NCBI GenBank assembly: GCA_014529385.2
Contig: CM043944.1
Span: 73,520,884 to 73,584,883 of the forward strand
Source: Adiantum capillus-veneris
Lineage: Eukaryota > Streptophyta > Polypodiopsida > Polypodiales > Pteridaceae
Direction: 5' to 3'
Length of the DNA stretch: 64,000 nucleotides
The notes beneath the pieces are model-generated. The model was given only the letters and a program-made list of their open reading frames with translations, did no database searches and was not told the origin of the DNA. Every line of letters starts with the position of its first letter. Positions within the stretch are counted from its first letter, which is position 1. Below are positions 23,989 to 38,724 of this stretch, piece by piece. Both the position numbers and the translations under genes were made by a program.

Positions 23989-26900
23989 TTGATGTATTTG
24001 AGATCAGGAAGGAACCTTCAAAGAGACAAAAAACAACCAAGAGATCAGGTAAGCATAGTGTCTACGGAAGAGAGTGTGACCCAATCAAGGGAAGATCCAC
24101 TAGCACCAATCATAGAGGACGAAAGTGGGACCGACACCTCTTCTGAGCAATCCTTTTATCTCATGGCGGACAGAACACGATGATGAACCAGAAAATCCAA
24201 GGAGAGGGAGGAAGCACCTCTAGAAACCCTCCTCGGACATTAAGGTTTACAACCCTTTACTTAGAAGGACCAAATACCCATGCGGCTTTGATCTATGCTG
24301 ATGAAAGGGGATGAAAAAGCATATTTATTGAGGAAAAACCAATAGAAGGAGTGGATTCCCTTCTGGCACACGATGATGGGGATAGATTCCGTGATGAGGA
24401 GGGATAATGTGGTAAAAGGGAAGATGATTTCTAAAATCACCGGAATACCTTCTTTGATAGACCTTCCTAATGCCACCCTAGTGTTTGACAAGAGGTGACT
24501 AAAGTTGTGACTAGTCATGGAGCAGTAGGAATCTATGAATACCTGAATGGAAGAGTCACAAGACATATTTTTTATGCCTAGCACCATTTGCCTTTGAGCT
24601 AGGCACAGAAAAGACTCTGTACATGTTCTCTTATGAATCAGGTGCAGAAAGCCTCATAATATATGTTGACAAATATGGACGTGAGTATAGGCCAATAGAA
24701 AAGACAGAGTTAACAAGATTGATAGCCACTAGGGTAATCCCAAAAAAACTCGCTACCACTCAAGGACTAAAACCTACCCCCAGTAGTTTTACTAATCCCT
24801 TTGAAGAAATAAAGGATGAGATCAGAATCTCAGCCAGGAAAGCTGGAATGGTAGAAATACCGGCCTTTCCTTCATATCTCAATACAAATCCAGAAATTCT
24901 ATAATCATGGTTGCGACCTATGATGATGAGAGAACAAGAGTTCTATAGAGGCGAAGCCCCTATTACAAATAGTTCATATGTAACTCCTATAGTCTCACCT
25001 ATGCCCACTTACTCTTATGCTTATCCCAAGGCAAGCTAGAACGGTAGAAATACAAGCCTTTCCTTCATAACTCAACACAAATCCAGAAATGCTATAATCA
25101 TGGTTGCGACCTATGGTGATGAGAGAACAAGAGTTCTATAGAGGCGAAGCCCATATTACAAATAGTTCATATGTAACTCCTATAGTCTCACCTATGCCTA
25201 CGTACTCTTATGCTTATCCCAAGGAAAGCAAGGGACCAACCACGATCCCAATCACAACAGGATTTCGCTATTAGGAGAAAATCAAGACAGAAAGATGGTT
25301 TGTAAGGGAACTGCCAGTGCAAAGGTCATATAGAGGAATTGGGATGGGGGGCGTAGTTGACGGAAGGTTGAGACATGAACCAGACCCTATTAGGAGAGAG
25401 GGACATGGAGATTCTACGGTTTGACTGGTAGAACAAAGACGTGTAAGACCATCTCAAGTCTAGAAATGGGTACACAAGAGGTATTTAGGAGAAGGAGATC
25501 CTAGAGATCATGTGGCGATATTTTTGCGAGTGATCCAAGTAGAGGAGGTTAGAGACTTTGTACACAATTTGCCTGATTTGGACTCACCTTAGAGGAAGAC
25601 GCCACCACATGGTTTGAATCTGTGGAAAGACGAGATTTTGGGACTATTCAAGAAGTCTTGGACAAGTTTGTGGAAGAATTCTCTCAAAGAGGGATAGCTC
25701 ACAATACTGTCTCTCAAATCCACAAGTTTAAACAGAAAGATGGAGAATCTGTTAAGAAGGCAGCCCTACGATTGAAACGATACGTGAAGTTCTATCCAAT
25801 GGAAGAACTACCTACTCAATCCAGACTGATGTTGATATTTATCCAAGGGTGAGAAATGAAGATCTTCAAAAATATTTGCATGTGAAGAAAAGCCCTACTC
25901 TAAATGAGTTAACCAAAGAGGCTTTGTTCCTTGTAGATAACTGTGAGATCTACAGAGTTGGAGATCTAAGGGACAAAGATGATGATTCATCATCTCAACA
26001 AAGTGGATCAAAAATTGGGAGAACTGTACAATGAAATGAACCATGAGTAAACCAAGAGCAACTGATAAAGGAGGTGCTAAAGAGGATTAGCCCATTTGCC
26101 AAGCCACAGGCTAAACCTTTAAAGTGGTGCACCATCATACAAAAATGGACAAAAATCATGTTACTGAGGAATGCTACTACAACAAAGGGTATGTGAAAGT
26201 ACAACAGTATGTTTCCCAACCACAAGTAGCACCACCTCAAGCGCCACATGTACCTAGATATACTATGAGAAATTTTCCAGGACTAACTGGGGTTGAAAGA
26301 CCACAGCCATTTTTAGGGCAACAACCACCACTCCCAGGAACCAGACCGATAGGTGTGAGATACACATCTGATGTGGAAGAAACAGAGGAACAATCCTTAA
26401 TGCGTATCCCTGTTTATTATGAAGAATTGGTTGAAACAATGGCCAGCCCATCATACTACCCACCAGAAGGGCCAAGAACACCGGAACCATGGAGTATGAT
26501 GGGCAACGTTGGACCACCAACCGCGGCACAGGCTGCAGGAGAGAGTAGATATAGTTTGGATGAAAGAACATTGTTGTTCATAGCCAATGGGGGATTTAAT
26601 GGACCTAGACCAGCTTACCAATATAAGGGTGCCCAAGGAGCTCCACAACAACCACATGGACCTTTCTATAAATGTGGGGGTGACCATCTTATGAAGTATT
26701 GTCCTGATTCGGAAATTATACGAGTGATTGCGTATTGTCCAGATTGCAGTATCACTCATTTGATTGCCGATTGCCCAAAAAGTCCAAACAAAATAGTGAA
26801 AGCAACCATAAACCTTTTGACAGCTATCCCTTCAAGCAGTGGTTCCGAGAATGAAACAATTATACCAATATAGGTCATCACACGAGCTCAAGCTCAAAAA

Positions 26901-27572
26901 GAAAAAGATGAACTTGGAAATGAAGAAACAGGAGGTAAAATACCTAGCATCGAACAAAAGAGTCAAAGAAACACGTGGAAAGCTAGAAAAGCACGGGTAG
27001 AAGTTAGGAAAGAACGAGAACAAAATGTTATAATAGAAGAGTTACAGCGGACCAAAGACAGGCTAGAAAAATTTGAAAAAAGAGCACTTCAAAAGCCAAA
27101 AACACCAATAGAGATTGAGATTGAGAAGAAACTGAAATCCAAAAGTGCGGGATCGGGCGGATAGGTACTAGTGGAAAAGGTAAATGAGCATCTGGACACA
27201 CTCTTGAAAGCATACGAATCAAGGCTTAAAATCAACCAAACTCAGGAGCAAAAATGGATGACATATCCCTATGCTGAGTTGGAAAAATAGAGATTGGAAA
27301 TGTGCCAAAAGATGATCAAGACTGCGCAAAATTTACTGGAACCAACTCTGAGGAAACCTGTGGAGGAGGTAGAACTTCCACGGCCAATAACAAGGAACCC
27401 TCCAACACATGGATTGGACCGACTAATAGTTAGTCCAGAAATTGAATTAAAACCTGAACATTCAATTGCGAAACCTGGCATAGTGTCGAATACAACAAAC
27501 TCAACCTTAGAAGGGTTTCAACCTAGCCCACCTGAACTGTATAAAAGCGACGAGGGCTTAAATGATCTCTAG
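23989..27572 (+). pseudogene. Gag-like region of element C, frameshifted
   Basis: Coding remnants lie in all three plus frames. 23989-24183 starts MMYLRSGR, a common N-terminal phrase of plant Ty3-type gag. 25622-25852 contains LDKFVEEFSQRG, SVKKAALRLKRY and FYPMEELP, the retrotransposon gag core. 26124-26873 contains two zinc-knuckle-like motifs, KCGGDHLMKYC (first Cys replaced by Phe) and CPDCSITHLIADC (CX2CX3HX4C). 27294-27572 is a Pro/Glu-rich tail. In an intact copy this would form the capsid and nucleocapsid. Several frameshifts and stops make it nonfunctional. Confidence 0.7.
24838..25223 (+). repeat. 193-bp tandem duplication within element C gag
   Basis: 24838-25030 and 25031-25223 are near-identical direct copies, both including ATAATCATGGTTGCGACC and TATAGAGGCGAAGCCC. 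193 is not a multiple of three, so the duplication shifts the frame. It arose after, or helped cause, loss of function. Confidence 0.9.
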
Positions 27573-28059
27573 AGACAGATACGGGAAGCCAATGAAGCTA
27601 ACGAACTAAGCCAACATGTTAACAAAGCTAGCATGGGAGAAGATGACTTACTTCCTCCTATTGAAGAATTTGAGACAGAACCTCAAGCAGATCTAGAGAT
27701 GCACTCTTATAGGGGAGACAAGGGCTCAATGAAATCTTTGGATAGCCAACCTGGATCTTTGAAGATGTTACCATCTTTTATGGGAGAGTATGACCGGATG
27801 TGAAAGTTGTACCATCCCAGCAACTTGCTACAAGGACGGGCATGGACTCCCAAGGATTGATAACACTCTTATCAACTCCAGTAACTTGTACCATTATTCT
27901 CGTAGAGCTTCTCAGATTGAGACCTAATATGTGGAATATGGTAGGAAAATGTCTCAAAAAATTTGAGTAAGGGATCCGAATTCACGAATGCAGGAAGGAA
28001 TCAAAGAATTAGAAAACCCCAGATAAACATGCAACCAGTGCCTTTAAACAAGGTAACCA

Positions 28060-28306
28060 GTGCCTTTAAACAAGGTAGGAGAATACTGCGAAGGGGAAGA
28101 TGGCAAAACCACACTCCCAGTGGAATTAGAGGGTGTTACCACCATGGCTATTCTTGACAGTGGAGCAGGTGTAGCCATCGCGACAAAGGATGTATGGAAA
28201 AAATGGGGACAATCGGCTTTGAAAACCACCAGAATGAAACTGCAACTGGCTCTTGCTAAAGTAGGACCAGTCATGTTAGGGACGACATGGACGCAGAAGG
28301 GGGGAG
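28060..28306 (+). pseudogene. Aspartic protease N-terminal half of element C
   Basis: The frame reads LPVELEGVTTMAILDSGAGV, an intact retropepsin active-site loop (Asp-Ser-Gly, Asp codon at 28156). It runs straight into the 3' LTR at 28307 without the second (D-I-I-L-G) signature or any downstream pol domain. Either the element naturally ends here, or a deletion joined the protease to the polypurine tract. A short GTGCCTTTAAACAAGGTA duplication occurs just upstream (28035-28075). Confidence 0.7.
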
Positions 28307-29257
<951 letters not shown>

Positions 29258-29262
29258 CCTAG

Positions 29263-29360
29263 AAAACCTCTGAACGCATAATAAATGTCTCGGGAGAGTT
29301 TGGTTGTATGCTTGAACCTCCAAACAACACAAGCTGCAGTTTGGGGGGAATTTGGTTGTA
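29263..29360. repeat. About 54-bp tandem repeat flanking element C (right side)
   Basis: ATGTCTCGGG and GGTTGTATGCTTGAA match the array at 21108-21214. Removing element C and one copy of CTAG joins the two parts in register. Confidence 0.55.
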
Positions 29361-30339
29361 AAAGGCCTCTATATCTTTCGGCCCAGACCTTTTTAGGTTA
29401 TGTGGAAGGAGTGATGAAGGAGTCTTTGAATAACTCATGGCCCACTTCTGGATGGTTATTTGCCGGGGGGGGGGGGGGGGGGGGGGGGGGTGTTCATCGC
29501 AACTTTATGCGTCTATGTCTTTTGTAACATGCATATGTGAGCATTTTTGTTGCATTGTGATGTGCCAACCACTAAAATACTCCTTATTGGAATTTTTTTT
29601 TTTGGGAAGCCAACAACCCAAGATATTAAGGGCTCCAATCTGGAATGAGACTCCTTATTGAATGAGATTTTTTTCTGGGAAGCCACATCTTTGTTCAAGG
29701 TTCCTTATATTCAACCTACAAACATATCTTCTCCAATCCTCCCAAGACTGCATAAGCTCTCGTCAATCTAGTTTTTGCTACTCTCCTCAATGAAAACACC
29801 GATCCACTGAAGTCTACCCCAAGATCAATGTTTGCATTTGTTTAAAGAGTGTATACTCCACCATCTCCTGGTCATATGGAAAAGTGAGTGCTCTCCTCTT
29901 GACCCACTGTGGTGTGGTGTTAAACACCATAATTATCACATGCGCACTTCAGTTGTGCTACATGGACATGCTTTTTAGCATGAGTCATTTGCTTAGGACT
30001 AAGCCCAACACCTTTGTGAGCCTTTAGTAGGACATGCATATCCACTCCGGTCACACTTGCATACTCTTGTACAGTCAATCATTTTAGCATGTAAGACCAT
30101 ATTAGGTAAAGTGGGAAAATCCCAATTCCCAGGTTGGACAAAATATATCATGTATAAAATATAGAGATTTTGTCAAAAATTTGAGTTTTCTTAAGGTCTC
30201 ATTCCACTTTATGCACATACAATACACAATGAAAACAACTAAAATATCATGGTTTCAATCAATTGGATTATTAGGAGAGGAGTATATTGCATCCATTATC
30301 GTTGTCTATGTTCTAATGTCCTACCTACAACTTATCTCA
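29361..30339. other. Spacer without recognisable gene
   Basis: No conserved coding frame seen on either strand. It contains the poly-G run at 29465-29490 and a local 'gggaagcca' repeat (29605 and 29677). The satellite begins near 30340. Confidence 0.4.
29465..29490 (+). repeat. Homopolymer of 26 G
   Basis: Twenty-six consecutive guanines follow TGCC and precede TGTTCATCG. This could form a G-quadruplex or could be a sequencing artefact. Confidence 0.95.
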
Positions 30340-32080
30340 ACATGGAGAGCTTGGTTTCTAGGTCCACCACTTGTCCAAGTTAATGTAAAAGTGACTCAAG
30401 GTTCACAACTTGTGAAAGCAAGGATCCATTGAGGAATACAATCCACTTGGCTATTTTTCCTTAATTTATTGCATGTGACATTTAAGCAAGGTCCACTTCT
30501 AATCTATAACTTCTTAATTTGAGGCATGGGGCATACATAAAATATGTAGCATATGCTCTATTGCCTCATAGGAAGGTTGGTTTCAAGGTGCACTTATCCA
30601 TGCTAGCCTATCTTGGAGAAATGATGGAGCTTTCTTCTCTCCTTGTTTCAATGGAGACTAGCTTGGACAAGTGGTGGACCTTTGCTTCTCTCTATGTTTC
30701 AATAGAGTTAGCTTGGACAAGTGGTGATCTTGGAACAAAACCCCCATGTAAAACATATCATGGGTATTCCAAGTGATTAGAAAGATTACCATTTAAGATA
30801 TAACCTTATAGGTTGGACAACTAGATCTTGGCTTGGAGAAATGGTGGACCTTTGATTCTCTCCATGTTTCAATGGAGTCTATCTTGGAGAAATGGTGGAG
30901 CTTGCTTCTGTCCATGTTTCAATGGAGCCTAGCTTGAACAGTTGGTGGACCTTTGCTTCTCTCTATGTTTCAATAGAGTTAGCTTAGACACGTGGTGGAT
31001 CTTCAAAATAAACCAACTACTATCAATGTTGCCTAGCTTGGACAAGTGGTGGAGTGTTTCTCTACTCCATGTTTCAATGGATCTTAGCTTGGACAAGTGT
31101 TGGACCTTAAAACAAAAACCCCATGTACAACATAGAATGGATTTTCTAGATTTCAATGGAGTCTAGCTTTAACAAATGGTGGAGCTTGTCTTCATCCATG
31201 TTTCAATGAAACTAGCTTGGACAAGTGGTGGACCTTGTAACAAACCCTCCCATGTACAACATATCATTGGTTTTCTAAGTGATGGGAAGGAATACCATTC
31301 AAGATATAAACTTATAGCTTGGATAAGTAGTTGACTTTAAAACCAAATTCATCATAATACAATGAAATACAGGTCAGCCAATTCCTAAATCTTGAGACCA
31401 AACCTCCCATGCTATTAGAGATAATATATTGGATAAGTGGTGGACCTTCTATTATTTTCCCATGCCTAGTTTAGACAACCGGTACACTTTGCAGCTATAA
31501 AGGTTGGACGAGTTGTGGAGCCTTGTTTCTATCCATGTTTTAATGGATCCTAGCTTGGACAAGTGGTGGACCTTGGAAAAAAGCTTCCATGTACAACATA
31601 TATGAGGTTTTCCATGTTTTAATGGAGCCTATCTTGGACAAATGGTGAAGCTTTCTTCTCTCCATGTTGATTTTGGAACTACCTTAGACAAGTGGTGGAG
31701 CTTTTCTTTTCTACTCTTCATAATACAATGAAGTATATGTTGGTTACATGGTGAATCTTAAGGCCAAACCTCCCATTTTACTAGAGATGATAGGTTGGAC
31801 AAGTGGATCAACCTTCTATCATTTCTCCATGACTATATTGGACAATTAGTAGACATAACATCTCTCTATGTTGTCTAGAGATGAGCTTGGACAAGTGATG
31901 GACCCTGCTTCTCTCTCCCCTTGGTTTACTAGTTTGAAGACTCAGTATATATACTTTCTTAGATCTAGCTTGAACAAGTGGTGGACCTTGCATCCACAAT
32001 CTTAATTCAGTATAAAAAAGTATATGAAAAAATAACATAGGAATCTTGGTTTGAAGGTCAAGCAATTAGGTTCCAAATGC
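30340..32080 (-). repeat. Core-satellite array, left arm part 1 (reverse orientation)
   Basis: The core appears mostly as TTGGACAAGTGGTGGACCTT, for example near 30712, 30990 and 31220, separated by phrases such as TCTCCATGTTTCAATGGAGCC. These are the reverse complement of the right-hand array at 46.6-56.5 kb. The first copy, at about 30361, is in the opposite (forward) orientation. Confidence 0.9.
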
Positions 32081-32828
32081 ACATAATAATATATTTTCCA
32101 CCCATATTAAAAGAAAGTTAAATATGCAAATAATAATATATTTTCCAAATGCACATAATAATATATTTTCCACCCATATTAAAAGAAAGTTAAATATGTT
32201 ATTACCAAATTGACAAAGGTAACGTCCAAGAATTATATCTTTCCATCTTGTCAGATCTAAATCTTCATCAAGGCGACATGCATGTATACATCAACTTTCA
32301 AGCCATTCAAGAATACATGCACTTAGATTCCATAGTTTTGTTTTCAAAGTCTTTTAGATTCTAAAACTCTTTCACATAAAGTATGTAATGACAAAATTCT
32401 TGAAGCAAACATTTGTGCCCAAGAAAAAGATCCCTCTCACATATTTAAAGTCCATGAATTCTCTGATCCACACTTACAAGTTTTATTTTGACATCAAACA
32501 TCAATTCTTTCATAGTTCCAAATAAATGCAACCTCGATATGAATTGACAAAAAATGAATTTCTTTTACTATATGACCCAACATAGGCCCCAATCAAATAA
32601 AAAATGAGTCCCCAAAAATTTGGGTGCACTCTAGCAATACATCAGAGTCCCCTTACAATAGGATGCACTCCAATAGTACATTGAAGTCCCCTTAGAGTAG
32701 GGTGCACTCCATTCAAGTGTTCATAAAATTGACACACCTTTTATAAAAAAAAAAAAGACTATATCAAATTATACAAATGTTGAAAGATACACACTAGAAT
32801 AAAAAAAGCATCTTATAGCCATATTTAT
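32081..32828. other. AT-rich spacer 3' of FCP1-like fragment
   Basis: Contains a short tandem duplication (about 32074-32200, motif ATAATAATATATTTTCC) and a roughly 45-bp repeat with GTGCACTC and GTCCCCTTA at 32640-32710. No gene seen. It may include the 3' untranslated part of the fragment at 32829-33611. Confidence 0.4.
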
Positions 32829-33611
32829 TCAATGCTTTCGTGTTGACAAGTACACACCAAGGACATAATTTGTCTCAGAATCACTATACTGATTTACAAT
32901 TGTGTTATATGTATAGACTCTCTTATCTCTTGCATACAACCATCCTACCAACCATGGAATTATGGTTCTCTGCAAGAAGTTTTGAAGTTGCTCGGAAGTT
33001 TGCCTCCACATCTTTGGAAATATAAGATATGTCCCTGGCATGTTCCACATCACCCTATATGGAGTGTCATCAAAAATTAAGGTATTGTTTGCATCCAAAT
33101 CCTCAAATATCTTCCAAATATCACTCAGATTTTTGTGATAAACCCTTGTAAATCCTAACATGATATTTGGATTTTGGCAATTTTTGTTACTCATAAACAC
33201 CTTGAACTGGTATACTGCTCAGGAAAACACTTTTGTGTGATGCGTTGGTGCACCCTTGTTAAGTTATAGCAACTCCATATCCATAGCTCAAAGTATTCAG
33301 CACAAAAATCCAAAAAACTTTGTGCGTCCGGTCGCACCACATGATAAACTTCATCTTTGTCCTCCACAAGTCGCATGTGTTGAGCCCCAAGATGGCATAG
33401 AATCTCCATGTTTCATTTCAACTGTCTGAGAAGTAACCCCTCTCTAGATCCAAGATAAGTACTCTTTTGATGCTCGTTTGAAAGCAAGTGGTAGGTGATA
33501 AGGAGGTGATTCATTCCTTGGACAAGGTCTTGGAGGAGGTTGGATGGGTAATTCAATAGTTTTCTTCAATTTATGCCAGCATATAGCCAATCCATTTTTC
33601 TGTAAATGGTT
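32829..33611 (-). pseudogene. FCP1/NIF-type HAD phosphatase-like exon, frameshifted
   Basis: A splice acceptor (TTTCAG) precedes 33611. Downstream, broken frames give a Pro-rich segment, then VLILDL (motif I of the FCP1-type HAD fold, frame lost right after it), VVRPDAQSFLDFCAEYFELWIWS (positions 33345-33277), and, after another shift near 33195, TLIFDDTPYR and TYLIFP (motif III region, Asp-Asp). The order matches the FCP1/small-CTD-phosphatase family, whose active members dephosphorylate phosphoserine, classically on the RNA polymerase II tail. One in-frame TGA and at least two frameshifts indicate decay or sequence errors. It is a diverged paralogue of the domain at 38.7-40.0 kb, not a duplicate. 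Confidence 0.6.
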
Positions 33612-33890
33612 CTGAAATTAAAGAACAAGAAACACTTAATGCAAACACAACAATAGACATGAGTTTTACATTGTCTACCCCTAAGGTTTTATTAGATACC
33701 AAAATCCATCTATGATCTACTCATTAATAGAAAGAAAGTCAAATTAAAATCCTGACTCTTTTTTATGCTACACTCTCTCTTAGTCTCAATACCATGGAGT
33801 TCAACTAGACTTAAGTCAACTAATAACTACTACTTGTTGTTAAAGGTATGCTTGAAGTGTATAAGGCTTAACCAATGCTCTAGTGTAGAA
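33612..33890 (-). other. Probable intron start upstream of FCP1-like fragment
   Basis: AT-rich sequence following (on the minus strand, preceding) the acceptor at 33612-33613. No coding seen. Confidence 0.35.
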
Positions 33891-36800
33891 TGGGTATTTA
33901 GGTCTCAAGGTCTACCACTTATCCAAGCAAAGATCCATTTAGATATGGAAACCCAATTTTTCTTAATATAATGAATATAGAGATGTGGACAAGTGGTGAA
34001 TCCTGAGACCAAAGCCACTCATGCTACTAGGGATATAGGTTGGACAAGTGGTGGACCCTTGAATGTAAACCCCCCATGTTACAAAGTATCAGGGTTTTGG
34101 GTATTTCAATGGACTCTAGCATCTTGGAAACATGGTGGAGCTTACTTCTCTCCATGTTTCAATGGAGTCTATCTTGGATAAATGGTGGGAGCATCATTCT
34201 CTCCATGTTTCATCAGCCAACTTGGTCTACGTGGTACAATGTGTGCAACGTTTGTTTCTCTCTTGTTTGAACAGATGTTAGACAAGTTGGATCTTGGAAC
34301 AAAACCCCATTAAAACATATCCCAAGTCATTACAAGAGTGAGTAAAAAAAACATCCATTCAAACATAATAACCTTATAGGTTTGAAAAAGTAAAATGGTG
34401 GACTTACCTTAACACCCAATTATTATAATAATAATGACATAGAGTGGACAAGTGGTTGAATCTTGCGACCAAACCTACTAGGAAAAGTACGTTTGACAAG
34501 TGGTGGACCTTGAATGCAAACCCCCCATGTACAAAATATTACTCATGCTACTAGAATAATTTGGTATTAAGGTCCATGTTTTCAATGGAGCCTAGCTTGG
34601 AAAAGTGGTGGACCTTTGTTTCTCTCTATGTTACAATAGAATTTGCTTGGACAAGTGGTGAACCTTGGAACAAAACCCCCATGTAAAGCATGTCATGGGC
34701 ATTAACAAGTGGTGAGAAAAAATACCTTTCAAGGTATAACCTTATAGGCTGGACAAGTGGTGGACCCTTAGCACCCAATTCCTCTTATTATAATGACATA
34801 TAGTGGAAAAGTGGTGAATTGGTGAGACCAAACCTACTAGGGATAATAGGTTGGAGAAATGGTTGACCTTGAATGTAAATCACCCAGTACAAAATACATG
34901 GGTTTTGCGTATTTCAATGGAGCCTAGCATCTTGGAGACATGGTGGAACTTACTTCATCCATGTTACTCCATGAATGGAGCCTATCTAGGAGAAATGGTG
35001 GAGGTTCCTTCTCTCCATGTTTCAATGGAGCCTAGCTTGGACAAGTCGTGACCTTTGTTTCTCTCTATGTTTGAATATGGTTAGCTTGGACAAGTGTGGA
35101 TCTTGGAATGAAACTCCCATGTAAAAACAATATCATGGGTCATTTCAAGTGGCGAGAAAGGATACCATTTAAGATATACCTTATAGGTTGGAACAAGTGG
35201 TGGACCTTAACACAACACAATATAATGACATAGAGTGTACAAGTGGTGAATCTTGAAACCAAACCACTCATGGCTACTAGGGATAATAGGTTAAACAAGT
35301 GGTGGGCCTTGAAATAAAACCCCCTAGAGTGTTTCAATGGAGCCTAGCTTGGAAACATGGTAAAGCTTGCTTCTCTCCATGTTTCAATGCAGCCTATCTT
35401 GGATAAATGGGTGCAGGCATCATTCTCTCCATGTTTCAAATGGAGCCTAGCTTGGAACAAGTGGTGGACCTTTGTTTCTCTCTCTAATGTTTATAATAAG
35501 AGTTATCTTGGAAAAGTGGTGGACCTTGGAACAAAAACCCCATGTAAAACATATCATGGGCATTACAAGTGGTGAGAAAAAATACCATTCAATATATAAC
35601 CTTATAGGTTGGACAAGTGGTGGACCTTTAACACCCAATTATTCTTAATATAATGACATAGAGTGGATAAGTGGTGAAATTGGGACCAAACCTACTAGGG
35701 AAATAGTTGGAGACAAGTGGTGACCTTGAATGTAAACGCCGCCCATGTACAAAATATCACTCATGCTACTAGAAATAATTTGGTATTAAGGTCCATGTTT
35801 CAATGCAGCCTAGCTTGGAAAAGTGGTGGACCTTTGTTTCTCTCTTTGTTTCAATAGATTTATCTTGGATAAGTGGTGTAACCTTGGAACAAAACCCCCC
35901 ATGTAAAATCATGTGTCATGGGCATTACAAGTGGTGAGAAAAAATACCATTCAAGCTATAACATTATAGGTTGGACAAGTGGTGGACCTTAACACACTAA
36001 TTCCTCTTATATAATGACATAGATGGACAAGTGGTGAATCATGAGACCAAACCTACTAGGGATAATAGGTTGGACAAGTGGTGAACCTTGAATGTAAACC
36101 CCCCATGTACAAAAAAATATGGGTATTGGGTATTTCAATGGAGCCTAGCAACTTGGAGACATGGTGGAGCTTATTTCTCTCCATGTTTCAATGGAGCCTA
36201 TCTAGGAGAAACAGTGGAGGTTCCTTCTCTCCATGTTTCAATGAGCCTAGCTTGGACAAGTGGTGGACCTTTCTTTCTCTATATGTTTTTTAATAGAGTT
36301 AGCTTGGACAAGTGGTGGACCTTGGAATGAAACCCCCATGTAAAACATATCATGGGCATTTCAAGTGGTGAGAAAGGATACTATTTAAAATATAACCTTA
36401 TAGGCTGGACAAGTGGTGGACCTTAACACATATTTCTTCTTAATATAATGACATAGAGTGTACAAGTGGTGAATCTTGAGACCAAACCACTCTTGCTACT
36501 AGGGATAATAGGTTGGACAAGTGGTGGACCTTGAATGTAAACCCCCTCATGTACAAAATTATGGGTTTAGGGTATTTCAATGGAGCCTAGCTTGGAGACA
36601 TGGTGGAGATTGCTTCTCTCAATGTTTCAATGGAACCTATCTTGGAGAATGGTGGATCATCCTTCTCTCCATGTTTCATGGAGCACATATTGACAAGGGA
36701 CCTTTTCTTCTAAACTTAAGTGGATGAGTTAGCTTGGACAAGTGGTGGGTCTTGGAACAAAACCCTTTGTAAAACAACAGCATGGACATTACAAGTGATG

Positions 36801-37900
36801 AGGAAAAATATCATTCAAGATATAACCTTATAGGTTGGAAAAGTGGTGATGGACCTTGACAAGTGGTGAAGGATACCATTTAAATATATACCCTTAAGGT
36901 TGGACAAGTGGTGGACCTTAACACCCAGTTATTCTTAATATAATGACATAGAGTGGATAAGTGGTGAATCTTAAGACCAAATCACTCATGCTACTAGGTA
37001 TAATACGTTAGAGAAGTGGTAGACCTTGAATGTAAACACCCATGTACAAAATATCATGGTTTTAGGGTGTTTCAATGGAGCCTAGAAACTCGGAGACATG
37101 GTAGATCTTGATTCTTTCCATGTTTGAATGGCACCTATCTTGGAAAAATGATGGAGGTTACTTCTCTCTCCATACTTCAACGGAGCCTAGCTTGACAAGT
37201 GGTGAACCTTTGCTTCTCTCTATGTTTGAATAGAGTTAGCTTGGACAAGTGGTGGACCTTTGCTTCTCTCTATGTTTTGAATAGAGTTAGCTTGGACAAG
37301 TGGTGGACCTTGGAATGAAACCCCCGTAAAAAACATATCATGGGCATTTCAAGTGGTGAGAAAGGATACCATTTAAGATATAACCTTATAGGTTGGACAA
37401 GTGGTGGACCTTAATACATAGTTCTTCTTAATATAATGACATAGAGTGTACAAGTGGTGTATCTTGAGACCAAACCACTCGTGCTACTAGGGATCCTAGC
37501 TTGGACAAGTGGTGGACCTTGGAAAAAAGTCCCCCTGTACAACATAGATGAGTTTTTTTCATGTTTTAATGGAAGAGAGATTCGACAAATGGTGGAGCTT
37601 GCTTATCTCCATGTGGATTTTAGAACTAGCTTGGACAAGTGGTGGAGCTTTGCTTTTTTACTCTTCATAATACAATGATGTATAGGTTGGTTACATGGTG
37701 AATCTTAAGGCCAAACCTCCCATCTTACTAGAGATGATAGGTTGGACAAGTGGTCAACCTTCTATCATTTCTCCATGCCTATAATTAGACAATTAGTAGA
37801 ACTAGCATCTTTCTATGTTGTCTAGAGCTGAGCTTGGACAAGTAGTGGACCTTGCTACTCTCTTCCCTTGGATTATTAGTTTGAAGACTCATTATATATA
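33891..37900 (-). repeat. Core-satellite array, left arm part 2 (reverse orientation, about 430-bp units)
   Basis: The landmark CATGTAAAACATATCATGGG (or close variants) recurs near 34689, 35117, 35548, 35908, 36338 and 37330, mostly about 430 bp apart. Each interval holds several copies of the core in reverse orientation plus the same linkers, reversed, as the array at 46.6-56.4 kb. One forward core lies at about 33903. Many single-base indels occur between units. Confidence 0.9.
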
Positions 37901-38724
37901 CTTGCTTAGATCTAATAATTACTCATTAGTTAGGTTACAAGTGGGTATGTAATTTGTTAGCCTCAGGGACTTTGAATATTGAATAGTAAGAAAGTCAAGT
38001 GCTGGTTTGAAGATCTTTTGCTTATCTAAACTAGACTCTAACTCAATAATAAGTTTCATAAGTTCCACGAATTGTCCTATCTAGGCTCCAAAAGAGTCTT
38101 AATTGGTTTGTGCTAGATTATAACTTCCTTGATGGGTAGAATCCTAGAAAAATGAGGCACTATAAGTTTTACCTTAGCTCAAATGGATTTTTCACTTAAA
38201 CTCGACTGCAATTTGGCTATCTAGTCTTTGTCTCGATGGAGTTTAACACTAGATACATAGTAGTGATATTTAAGCTTCATGTCTCTTCACTTGATCGAGA
38301 TATGAGACCATACTTTCAAGGTCACCACTTGTCTTACCTAAAGACCAATGTGAGACATGGGAGCAAGAAAGCCATCCGATATTGTTTTAAGGACTATTAC
38401 ATAGGCAATCAATAACTTAAGTAAAGCAAAAAAACTTGGATCTTTCACAATTAATAACTTAAGTAAAGCCAAAAAGACTTGGATCTTTGACAGTTTTTTT
38501 CAAACTAAAAAAGCACAATCTCATGCTAACAAAACTATAAATCACAATTGAAAGGTTTGAACAAGAAAAAGATCAACAATCTTAATAAGAAGGATACTTT
38601 TCATTTCATTTGATGATTACAAACTAAAATAAAGTCTCTCAAGAAATTGATAAACAAAAAAATGTAGGTGACTGCTTCATTATTTTGAGCAAAAATATCA
38701 AAATCTCTATTGATTGAGCTCCAT
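37901..38724. other. Non-satellite spacer 3' of the FCP1-like gene
   Basis: AT-rich, with no sustained open frame and no core copies. A short direct repeat ('aataacttaagtaaagc', about 38410 and 38453) is present. It may contain the 3' untranslated region of the minus-strand gene ending at 38725. Confidence 0.4.

Noticed and set aside
30600-37700. Plus-strand frames with the same WTSGG/WRHGG phrases
   Set aside because: Mirror translation of the inverted left array, not genes.
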